From NCBI GenBank assembly GCA_045604705.1, contig JAZUOO010000067.1:1-20379 (forward strand): a stretch of DNA of 20,379 nt. Reading direction: 5' to 3'. Positions 1 through 7,217 of this stretch are shown here, in pieces. The DNA is from SIG622 sp045604705 (GTDB lineage: Bacteria; Bacillota; Clostridia; Oscillospirales; CAG-382). The notes below the pieces were generated by a model. The model was not told where the DNA came from. It saw only the letters and a program-made list of their open reading frames with translations, and did not search any database. The translations under genes were made by a program, and so were the position numbers. Every line of letters starts with the position of its first letter. Positions within the stretch are counted from its first letter, which is position 1.

Positions 1-1
1 C

Positions 2-3000
2 GTTGATTATAAGACCAACACGGTAATCGACAAGTATATATTCGACCCGGACAGAACTGCTACCATGAATGTTCAGGGTGGTCTTTGCTATGATGCTCAG
101 ACAGGGAGGCTTTTCTGGGCAACCTACACCTATAACTCACATCTTCATTCAATTGAAATAGCCGAAGACGGTTTTGCAGAAGACAGCTATATGAGCGAGG
201 ATGTGGGACAAAAGAGCGTTGCAACGCCGATCGTGTACGGAGGCAGAGTTTATCTTGCCGGCCAGCAAGGAAGGATATGCGTACACAATACCGATGATCT
301 TTCAAAGGTCTATGACAATGTAACCCTCGGCGGAGGCAAGGTGCAGGGCAATCCCATACTTTCATATGCGGGCGAAAAAATACGCATCTACGCCCAATGC
401 TCAAACGGACATCTTTATATGTTTACGGACAACGGTGACAGCGGTGAAGCAATAAAACTTGCAGATACAAAGAATTATACAAAGGTGACATATCCGTATG
501 CGGGATACGAGCAGTATGCCATTGATGAAAACGGCAATATTTACTGTTACAACGAATCCGGGTATCTGTTTTGCTTTGGAATTTCCGACTGTGAAAAGCC
601 GACGATTTCAAAGGATCTTTCAACGAGCAAAGTTAAGTACGGTATAGGAGCAGACGCCGATGCACTTACCGTTGAAGCAACCGTTTCCGATGGAGTATTG
701 TCATACAGGTGGCAGGAAAGTGCCGACGGTGACAGTTTTACGGACATTGAAGAGGCAACAGATGCAAGCTATGTTCCTCCGACGGAAACTGCAGGTACAA
801 AATATTACAGATGCGTGATAACCAACACGCTCGGAGAGTATACCGCATCGGAAGTGAGCAGTTCTGCGTATGTACTTGTAAAAGAACTGAGTAGCAGTAC
901 CTCACTCAACGTAATGGCGGCAAAAGGTAATTCCGCAACGGCAACAAGCAATATCGCTGTCGCCCAAAAAAGCGATGACGGTATCCTGTATATTGAAAAC
1001 TGTGACTTTGACGTCAAGAATATTTTCCTCGGTGTTGCGGACGAAGGAACTGTTGCAAGTGTTGAAGTGATCTATGGTGCGAAAGATGCCGCTCCGAAAA
1101 GGTATTCTGTAAGCAATAACGAGCTTTATACCGAAAGATACTATAAAAGCACCTACACAAAGCCGACGGTAGCTCTTGTCACCGTCATTGCAGAGGACGG
1201 AACAACGCAGGATGAGAATTATGTCGTCATTTCCGAAGGTGAAGCGGGACAATATATAATCAAAGCGGATATCGGGACGGACAGCGAGTATTATTCCGAA
1301 AATACCTTAAGCTTTACTGCGGAAGGGCAAAGTGCGGTATTGAATGTTGAGGCATCCGAAACGATTGGCGCAGGTGAGCTGTATGTTCCGGAATGGAAGT
1401 GGACAAGCTCAGATGTGAAAGTGGCGACAGTTGATGAAACGGGTACCGTTAAATGTGTCGGTGGCGGCACGGCTGTCATTACGGCACAGTATGACGGAGT
1501 AAGTGCATCCGTCAATGTGGTATCCTTAGCTTCCGAGCACAAATATCATTCTTATGTCGATGGTATTTGCACCATATGCGAGCATAGCAAACCGAATGAT
1601 ATAAATGTCTTTTTCACTCTTACAGACAAAGAAAACAAATTTGCGCTTTCAAAGGACAAAAAAACAGAAATATACAAGACCGAGATTACTGTAAGTGATA
1701 TGGACTGCGACGGAATACTTACATTATATGATGCATTTGTTGAAATACACACACGGCACAGCGAAAACGGCTCGGAGGATTTTGTAGCCGAAGAAAGCTC
1801 CTACGGTCCTTTCATAACCAAGCTTTGGGGAGAAGAAACCTCAAATGTTTCATATATGCACAACAATATGAGTGCTTATTCACTTCTTACTCCCGTTAAC
1901 GAGAATGATACCATTGCGGCATATTTCTACAGAGATACGGTGAATTATTCCGATATTTATACATACATTGTCGGTAGCGGTAAGATTGTTGCGGGGGTAG
2001 ATACGAAATTTACACTTTGCGGTCTTGCTTCATCGGGAGAGGTTATCCCGAAAGGTGCAAGTATATTTGTTTACGGCTCGGATGATGAAGTCGTATATGA
2101 AACAACGGCAGATGAAAACGGAAAATTCAAAGTAAAGATTCCGGAAATCGGAGAATACATAATACAGGCAAGCGGAAATGCATCATATATCGGCAAGGTA
2201 TGGGACAATGCTGTCGGTGATTACACGGATACGGAATTCGAGACTGCTCCCGTCGTTGCATCACGTTTTGAAGTGACGGTTCTGCCTTACGTTGAAAAGA
2301 CCGTGCTTGTAACGGTCGCTACAAAGAACGGTGAGTTCGGTAAGGACAAGAACGGAAAAGATATGTGGGGGATCCCCGTGAAAGCCTGTGACGATCCGAC
2401 TTCTCCCGACGGCACTGTTACTATTCTTGAAGTTCTCTCGGCGGCACACGAGCAATATCATTCCGACGGAATATCTGCATTTGGAATGGAAGGCAGTAAA
2501 TACGGTGCATTCATAACAAAGCTCTGGGGCGAGAACAACGGCGGCAACTGTCTTTATTATTTCAACGATACCGAAATGACAGGCTCCGGTACAAAAGTCG
2601 GCACTAACGGCAGAGAATGGGAGGACAAGCTCCTTGATACTGTCGTTGAAAATGACGATACATTCTACATATATAATCTTCAGGCGACGGACTACAAGAG
2701 ATCGGATCTTTACACCTATTTTGAGGATGTGTCGGTATCTGCGGAAGCAAAGAAGGAAGTAACCTTCACTTTAAAGTCTGTTGCGGGATACGGCAATAAC
2801 GTAGTCGAAGGCTCGGTTGTAAAGGTATATGACAGCAATGGCAACGAGATGAATGAGCTTGCGACAACGGTTGGTGATGACGGTACATTCGGTATTGTAT
2901 TTAACAAAAAGGGGACATATACCGTTGACGTTCGCACAAACGGAGCAAACTTTATCTCTCCTGCACGTTGTATTGTCAATGTAAAGAGCAACGGTGGCGG

Positions 3001-4072
3001 CGGTACAGCATCAAAGGATATTTCGGTATATTTCACACTTTACACCGATGAAAAGCACGGAACACCTGTCGGCAAGGATGATACACACACAAAGACAAAG
3101 AATAATCTTGAGTTGCTTCTGAAAAAGACAAAGGTGAATGTACCCAAAGGAAGTACCGTCATCGAGGTTGTAGAAAAAGTTCTTAATGATAATGAGTTAA
3201 GTTATACCTTTGAGGGCGGCTATATAAGTGAAGTAAATGGACTTTGCGAGTTTGACAACGGTGACCTTTCCGGCTGGATGTTCAGCGTTGACGGCAAATA
3301 CCCCACAAAGTCGATTGAGGACTGTATCGTGTCATCGGGAGACAATATAGTACTTCACTATACGGATGATTATACTGCCGAAAGATCAAAGAGCAGCTCC
3401 GGATCATCTTCATCGGTGGTCACACCATCAAAGGATGACGATGACAAGGATATGGATAATAAGCCGGATACGGATGAAGAAAAAACGGAAGCGGTCGTAA
3501 TACCGGAATTCACAAAAGACACATTCAAGGATATAACAGAGGATGATTGGTTCTATGATGCCGCAAGGTACACCTATGAGAAGGGACTTGTCACCGGCAC
3601 GGAAAATGGCTTCGAACCGAATACAAAAATGACAAGAGCAATGCTTGTAACCGTTGTCTGGAGAATGGCAGGTTCTCCCGTTTCCATCGAAGAAACAAAC
3701 TTTACCGATGTCAAAGAGGATGATTGGTACTTTGATGCGGTATGTTGGGCTTATGAAAACGGTATTGTCAACGGAATCAGCGAAAACGAATTCGGTGCTT
3801 CCGATAGAGTAACAAGAGAGCAGGCGGTAACGATACTTCACAGATATATTAAGGGTATCGGCATCAAAGGAAAGATCAACAGAGGAATAAACGCAAAGGA
3901 TTTTGACGATTACGTAAATCTTTCCGACTATGCAAAAGAAGCTGTGGAATGGGCGATTGACAATGCCGTGATAAAGGGCATGGGCAACAATATGCTCTGC
4001 CCGAAGGATACGCTTACAAGAGCCGAGGCAGCCGTGATTCTTCAGAGATTATGCGAGGATATATTTAAATGA
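2..4072 (+). CDS. Giant SLH-anchored surface protein with PQQ-like propeller, Ig-like and DUF4430-like modules (5' truncated)
   Basis: The reading frame is open from base 2, so the gene begins upstream; the ATG at 65 is internal. In order I see: a PQQ-like beta-propeller remnant with repeated G-x-[VI]-Y strands (about 2-585); an Ig-like domain with a YRWQ core and a YYRCVI strand (about 590-870); a bacterial Ig-like (Big_2) domain with SSDVKVATVDETG (about 1290-1520); a short HxY-DGICTIC linker (about 1537-1590); two related modules (1601-2290 and 2297-2993) sharing YG-[PA]-FITKLWGE; a canonical DUF4430 (transcobalamin-like C-terminal) domain with LSGWMFSVDG (about 3011-3375); an acidic/serine linker; and three SLH domains (about 3505-4069) for attachment to the secondary cell-wall polymer. 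No catalytic motif is visible. The stop overlaps the next start (ATGA). I infer a surface ligand-binding or adhesion protein; the ligand is unknown. Confidence 0.9.
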   Translation, partial: VDYKTNTVIDKYIFDPDRTATMNVQGGLCYDAQTGRLFWATYTYNSHLHSIEIAEDGFAEDSYMSEDVGQKSVATPIVYGGRVYLAGQQGRICVHNTDDLSKVYDNVTLGGGKVQGNPILSYAGEKIRIYAQCSNGHLYMFTDNGDSGEAIKLADTKNYTKVTYPYAGYEQYAIDENGNIYCYNESGYLFCFGISDCEKPTISKDLSTSKVKYGIGADADALTVEATVSDGVLSYRWQESADGDSFTDIEEATDASYVPPTETAGTKYYRCVITNTLGEYTASEVSSSAYVLVKELSSSTSLNVMAAKGNSATATSNIAVAQKSDDGILYIENCDFDVKNIFLGVADEGTVASVEVIYGAKDAAPKRYSVSNNELYTERYYKSTYTKPTVALVTVIAEDGTTQDENYVVISEGEAGQYIIKADIGTDSEYYSENTLSFTAEGQSAVLNVEASETIGAGELYVPEWKWTSSDVKVATVDETGTVKCVGGGTAVITAQYDGVSASVNVVSLASEHKYHSYVDGICTICEHSKPNDINVFFTLTDKENKFALSKDKKTEIYKTEITVSDMDCDGILTLYDAFVEIHTRHSENGSEDFVAEESSYGPFITKLWGEETSNVSYMHNNMSAYSLLTPVNENDTIAAYFYRDTVNYSDIYTYIVGSGKIVAGVDTKFTLCGLASSGEVIPKGASIFVYGSDDEVVYETTADENGKFKVKIPEIGEYIIQASGNASYIGKVWDNAVGDYTDTEFETAPVVASRFEVTVLPYVEKTVLVTVATKNGEFGKDKNGKDMWGIPVKACDDPTSPDGTVTILEVLSAAHEQYHSDGISAFGMEGSKYGAFITKLWGENNGGNCLYYFNDTEMTGSGTKVGTNGREWEDKLLDTVVENDDTFYIYNLQATDYKRSDLYTYFEDVSVSAEAKKEVTFTLKSVAGYGNNVVEGSVVKVYDSNGNEMNELATTVGDDGTFGIVFNKKGTYTVDVRTNGANFISPARCIVNVKSNGGGGTASKDISVYFTLYTDEKHGTPVGKDDTHTKTKNNLELLLKKTKVNVPKGSTVIEVVEKVLNDNELSYTFEGGYISEVNGLCEFDNGDLSGWMFSVDGKYPTKSIEDCIVSSGDNIVLHYTDDYTAERSKSSSGSSSSVVTPSKDDDDKDMDNKPDTDEEKTEAVVIPEFTKDTFKDITEDDWFYDAARYTYEKGLVTGTENGFEPNTKMTRAMLVTVVWRMAGSPVSIEETNFTDVKEDDWYFDAVCWAYENGIVNGISENEFGASDRVTREQAVTILHRYIKGIGIKGKINRGINAKDFDDYVNLSDYAKEAVEWAIDNAVIKGMGNNMLCPKDTLTRAEAAVILQRLCEDIFK

Positions 4073-5613
4073 AACAATTATTCTCTTTATTGTTATGTAC
4101 GGCGATAATGCTATCATGCTTTCCGTCATATGTAAAAGCTGTGGATACGGATAAGGTTGCGGAATATCTTATCGATACGGTAAAGTCTCCGACAATTGCC
4201 TCCGTCGGCGGTGAGTGGACGGTGATAGGTCTTGCAAGAAGCGATGCAAGCGTTCCGAAATCGTATTTTGATACTTACTACGCAAATGTGACCTCCGTCG
4301 TAAAAAACAAAAAGGGCGTACTTCACGAAAGGAAATACACCGAATATGCAAGAGTCGTTATCGCTCTTACAGCTATCGGCAAGAATCCGGAAAATGTATC
4401 GGGATACAATCTTGTGAAACCGCTTACAGATTATCAGAAAACCACACAGCAGGGTATAAACGGTGCATTGTGGGCGCTTATAGCACTTGATTGCGGCGAT
4501 TACGGAGATGCTGATATAAGAAACAGATATGTTGATTATATCTTGTCACGCGAAAAGAAAAACGGCGGATGGTCACTTTCGGCAGATTCCGCCGCTGCCG
4601 AGGCAGATATTACCGCTATGGTACTTACGGCACTTTCACGGTATACATACAGGACAGATGTGAAAAATGCCGTTGACAGAAGTATCGCACTTCTTTCAAA
4701 GCTTCAGAATGACGATGGAGGGTACTCTCTTTCCGGTGAAAAGACATCCGAGAGTACAGCGCAGGTCCTTGTGGCAATATCATCGCTGGGTATCCCGGTT
4801 TCCGATAAGAGATTTGTAAAAAAAGGAAACAGCCTTGTTTCGGCACTTATGAAGTATCAAAAAAATGACGGAAGCTTTTCTCACACCTCGGAGTCGGATC
4901 TTATGGCAACGGAACAGTGCTATTATGCTCTTGCGGCAAAAAACAGACTTATACAGAATAAGACCGCACTTTTTGATATGAGCGATATTCTTTACACGGG
5001 ACTTAAGGGAAAGAATGCTTCCGTAAAGGTGCAGCCTGTTATATATCCCGGAAAGACATTCGGAGATATAAATTGCAATAAATACAAAAATGAGATAGAA
5101 AAGCTTTCCTCAAGAGGCATCATTAACGGCTTCTCGGATGCGGAATTCAGTCCCGACAGGACAATGACAAGAGCTGAGTTTTCGACTATCGTTGTGCGTG
5201 CATTGGGGCTTGGCAAAGGCGGTAATAATGTATTTGCCGATGTAAGTGGGAATTCGTGGTATAAGGACTATGTCGCGACAGCATATAATTTCGGGATAGT
5301 GAACGGTGTTTCGGAAAACACATTCGTTCCCGAAGGAACTATCACCGTAGAGCAAGCCTGTGTTATGGTTGAACGTGCGGGAAAGCTTTGCGGACTTGGC
5401 AGTACTCTTTCTCAATCGGAAATAAATTCTCTCATCTCAAAGTATTCCGACGGTAAAAGTATATCGGAATGGGCAAGAAGCGGTGTTGCATACTGTGTAT
5501 CAAAAAATCTTTTGTACACTTCATCGGGAGCTCTTTTTCCAAAGGCTTCCATCAAACGCAGTGAGGTCGCATATATGCTGTATAATCTTCTGAAAGGAGC
5601 GAAGCTTTCATGA
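4069..5613 (+). CDS. Secreted alpha/alpha-toroid (prenyltransferase/squalene-cyclase-like repeat) protein with three SLH domains
   Basis: This is a 514-residue protein. Residues 1-24 are a signal peptide ending YVKA. Residues about 28-305 carry prenyltransferase/terpene-cyclase-type helical repeats, with glycine-rich turns at NGGWSLS (165-171), DDGGYSLS (215-222) and NDGSFSHT (266-273), each followed by a helix such as ADITAMVLTALS. This alpha/alpha-barrel fold is shared with eukaryotic intrinsic factor and transcobalamin. No cyclase DCTAE or DXDD catalytic motif is apparent, so a binding role is more likely than catalysis. Residues about 328-510 are three SLH repeats (FGDINCNKYKNEIEKL, FADVSGNSWYKDYV and a divergent third one). 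The start overlaps the upstream stop, and GAGGAT sits at proper spacing inside the upstream gene, so the genes are translationally coupled. The fold and SLH calls are strong; function is inferred. Confidence 0.88.
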   Translation: MKQLFSLLLCTAIMLSCFPSYVKAVDTDKVAEYLIDTVKSPTIASVGGEWTVIGLARSDASVPKSYFDTYYANVTSVVKNKKGVLHERKYTEYARVVIALTAIGKNPENVSGYNLVKPLTDYQKTTQQGINGALWALIALDCGDYGDADIRNRYVDYILSREKKNGGWSLSADSAAAEADITAMVLTALSRYTYRTDVKNAVDRSIALLSKLQNDDGGYSLSGEKTSESTAQVLVAISSLGIPVSDKRFVKKGNSLVSALMKYQKNDGSFSHTSESDLMATEQCYYALAAKNRLIQNKTALFDMSDILYTGLKGKNASVKVQPVIYPGKTFGDINCNKYKNEIEKLSSRGIINGFSDAEFSPDRTMTRAEFSTIVVRALGLGKGGNNVFADVSGNSWYKDYVATAYNFGIVNGVSENTFVPEGTITVEQACVMVERAGKLCGLGSTLSQSEINSLISKYSDGKSISEWARSGVAYCVSKNLLYTSSGALFPKASIKRSEVAYMLYNLLKGAKLS

Positions 5614-6125
5614 AAAGGTTTATAACCGCAACCTTGATAATATTGTTATGTCTGTTTATGATGTCGGCTTGTACAGGAAAACAAAACAGTACAAAAAAAG
5701 AAAACGTCAGCGAAGTATCCGACAGATTAATGTGCACACTTTCCGTTGAATGCCAAACAGCGATAGGAAAATGCAGTGAAAAGCAAGATATTCTGCCCTC
5801 TGACGGTGTTATTTATGAAGAAAATGAGGTAGCTTTCACACAGGGCGACACGGTTTTTGATGTGCTGAAGCGTGAGATGCAGAATAGTAAGATACACCTT
5901 GAGTATTCCATGACTCCCGTTTTTAATAATGCATACATTGAGGGGATAGGAAATCTTTATGAATTTGACTGCACAGAGTTGTCCGGATGGATGTTCCGTG
6001 TCAACGGAGAATTTCCCAATGTAGGCTGTTCGGATGTTAAAGTAAAAAACGGAGACATTATAGAATTTATTTACAGCTGTGATATGGGACGTGATATTGG
6101 AAAGGAGCCGAAGCTTCCGTCATAA
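5610..6125 (+). CDS. DUF4430 (transcobalamin-like C-terminal domain) lipoprotein
   Basis: This is a 171-residue protein. The N-terminus is a short basic, hydrophobic leader ending in the lipobox MSAC, with Cys21 as the predicted lipidation site. The mature part is a single DUF4430 domain. It starts with CTLSVECQTAIGKC, continues through SDGVIYEE and GDTVFDVLKREMQ, and ends with LSGWMFRVNGEFPNVG and VKNGDIIEFIY, a signature matching the DUF4430 domain of the first protein in this operon. The start ATG overlaps the upstream stop, with AAAGGAG about 10 nt before it. It would sit on the outer face of the membrane, below the two SLH proteins, consistent with handing a captured ligand to a membrane transporter. 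No transporter gene is visible in the window. Family assignment is confident; the substrate is not known. Confidence 0.9.
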   Translation: MKRFITATLIILLCLFMMSACTGKQNSTKKENVSEVSDRLMCTLSVECQTAIGKCSEKQDILPSDGVIYEENEVAFTQGDTVFDVLKREMQNSKIHLEYSMTPVFNNAYIEGIGNLYEFDCTELSGWMFRVNGEFPNVGCSDVKVKNGDIIEFIYSCDMGRDIGKEPKLPS

Positions 6126-6144
6126 TCTATCCCATTTTACCGAT

Positions 6145-6158
6145 GGCATCCATATGCC
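6145..6158. repeat. Short inverted repeat GGCAT-CCAT-ATGCC
   Basis: A perfect 5-bp stem with a 4-nt loop lies just after the lipoprotein stop codon, upstream of the main terminator. It has no T-tract. It could be a minor 3'UTR structure or part of a degraded intergenic repeat. Confidence 0.4.
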
Positions 6159-6201
6159 TTTCAGCGTGAAATCCCTTAGTCACACCTCGCCCGCACCGAA
6201 T

Positions 6202-6253
6202 AAGAACCCAAGTTATGATACCGTGGTATTGTAATTTAGGTTCTTTTTCTTTT
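6202..6253 (+). terminator. Rho-independent terminator of the SLH/DUF4430 operon
   Basis: The arms AAGAACC (6202-6208) and GGTTCTT (6239-6245) enclose a nearly continuous inner stem, ATAC-CGTG-GTAT flanked by TTATG/TGTAA. This gives about 20 pairs, with one C/A mismatch and a few wobble pairs, and is followed by TTTCTTTT. It closes the three-gene operon before the separately expressed SOD gene. Confidence 0.85.
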
Positions 6254-6305
6254 GTCTATAAACAGCTTTACGAACCAAAAAAGATCATCAGCATAATATG
6301 GCGGT

Positions 6306-6344
6306 AAGCGTTATTACTTATTGTAATTGTACGCTTGGAAGGAG
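6306..6344 (+). promoter_or_regulatory. Hairpin abutting the SOD ribosome binding site
   Basis: AAGCGT (6306-6311) pairs perfectly with ACGCTT (6331-6336), and ATTAC (6313-6317) with GTAAT (6323-6327), around a TTATT loop. The Shine-Dalgarno GGAAGGAG (6337-6344) follows with no gap. The structure could gate ribosome access, or the A/T-rich dyad could be a repressor operator. Which one cannot be told from sequence alone. No convincing -35/-10 pair was identified upstream. Confidence 0.55.
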
Positions 6345-6358
6345 CACATAGTATTATT

Positions 6359-6850
6359 ATGAACGGAAATATCAACTTGACAAATATATTCAGAAGACCT
6401 GCTTCTGCTGCAGCATTTGTTCACGGGAACAAAAACAATCCCTTATTGCTCGGAAGCGTATTTTTTTACAAAACAAACCTAGGAACTGTTGTACTCGTAA
6501 ACATCGAGGGACTTCCCAAAGGTCAAAATGAATGTTCTGCAAAGTTTTTCGGCTTTCATATTCACGATGGAACACAATGTAGCGGTACCTCCGAGGACGA
6601 ATTCGCAAATGCAGGCAATCACCTTAATCCGAATGAATGTCCTCATCCGATGCACATGGGGGATATGCCTCCGCTTATAGGAGCCGACGGTAAAGCTTTT
6701 TCTGCGTTTCTGACAAACAGCTTCACGGTCAATGATATTGTAGGTAAAACTGTAATAATTCATTCGGGAGTGGACGATTTCAGAAGTCAACCCGGAGGAG
6801 ATTCGGGAGAAAAGATAGCCTGCGGTAAGATAGTTTCCTTTGCAAGATAA
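6359..6850 (+). CDS. sodC: Cu/Zn superoxide dismutase family protein (cytoplasmic form)
   Basis: This is a 163-residue protein that would dismutate superoxide to peroxide and oxygen. Aligning its motifs with the Cu/Zn SOD family by eye, the copper ligands are His67 and His69 (FHIHDG), bridging His88 (GNHLNP) and His135 (IIHSG). The zinc ligands are His88, His96, His99 and Asp102 (HPMHMGD). Cys74 and Cys155 fit the conserved disulfide. The usual active-site arginine (GSRLACG in animal enzymes) is replaced by Lys152 (GEKIACG). There is no signal peptide, unlike most bacterial SodC, which are exported. I start at ATG 6359, about 14 nt after GGAAGGAG. A TTG at 6335 in the same frame lies inside the hairpin and upstream of that ribosome binding site, so it is unlikely. 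The gene ends at a hairpin, and a rubrerythrin gene is nearby in convergent orientation. Confidence 0.85.
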   Translation: MNGNINLTNIFRRPASAAAFVHGNKNNPLLLGSVFFYKTNLGTVVLVNIEGLPKGQNECSAKFFGFHIHDGTQCSGTSEDEFANAGNHLNPNECPHPMHMGDMPPLIGADGKAFSAFLTNSFTVNDIVGKTVIIHSGVDDFRSQPGGDSGEKIACGKIVSFAR

Positions 6851-6857
6851 AATATGA

Positions 6858-6893
6858 CCCGATACACTGTAAAAGTCGTATCGGGGATTTTAG
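6858..6893 (+). terminator. Terminator-like hairpin after the SOD gene
   Basis: CCCGATAC (6858-6865) and GTATCGGG (6878-6885) form a perfect 8-bp stem, followed by GATTTTA. It lies 7 nt after the stop codon. The T-tract is short and interrupted, so termination may be moderate. Confidence 0.7.
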
Positions 6894-6900
6894 TATATAT

Positions 6901-7104
6901 TAAATTAGGTATCTCCAAAACTTTACCGCCTTGTTCGATTGACTGTGACGCAATAACCTCGGGAAGTAAAGTCTTTATTGCCATATCCACGTCAAGTGGT
7001 ACTTCGGTATCATGAATAAGGTAACAGACAAAATCCATGACCATCTTCTTATCCGAGCCACTGTACATACTGTCTTTCACGAAGCTTGTCAGAGAATAAT
7101 CCCG
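6901..7104 (-). pseudogene. Possible decayed C-terminal fragment of a Gfo/Idh/MocA-family oxidoreductase
   Basis: On the minus strand a 68-codon open stretch follows a stop at 7105-7107. It encodes EVPLDVDMAIKTLLPEVIA, then SQSIEQGGKVLEIP. This resembles, from memory, the end of Gfo/Idh/MocA sugar-dehydrogenase-like proteins, where a P-x-D-V-D segment precedes SI-x-x-GG-x-x-x-EIP/EFP near the C-terminus. There is no ribosome binding site, the NAD-binding domain is absent, and the frame runs on into the antisense of the SOD terminator. I read it as a remnant of a once larger gene; a chance open frame is the alternative. Apart from the two flanking terminators, this is the only coding-like signal between the SOD and rubrerythrin genes. 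Confidence 0.35.
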
Positions 7105-7170
7105 TCACAGTCCAATATATTTAATACAAATCTGAAAATTTTAGTCTCAAAGCTGTAACGACTGTATTTT

Positions 7171-7207
7171 GAAAAAGAGAAAGTGAGAGTCAAAAACAAA
7201 CTCCCAC
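7171..7207 (-). terminator. Rubrerythrin terminator
   Basis: On the minus strand GTGGGAGT (7207-7200) pairs with ACTCTCAC (7190-7183) with one G-U wobble around a T-rich loop, followed by TTTCTCTTTTTC. It begins 11 nt after the rubrerythrin stop codon. Confidence 0.75.
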
Positions 7208-7217
7208 CATTTTCAAA

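Noticed and set aside
65..4072. ATG at 65 as the true start of the first gene
   Set aside because: The frame is open to base 2, the upstream residues continue the propeller-like sequence, there is no ribosome binding site before 65, and a secreted SLH protein should begin with a signal peptide.
4069..5613. Terpene cyclase or protein prenyltransferase enzyme
   Set aside because: Only the toroid repeats are present; the catalytic acidic motifs are not seen and the protein is secreted and SLH-anchored.
6787..7080. 97-codon minus-strand frame starting GTG overlapping the SOD 3' end
   Set aside because: Not accepted as an intact gene: no ribosome binding site, and the last third is antisense of SOD and its terminator. 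Only the central part is kept, as a possible remnant.
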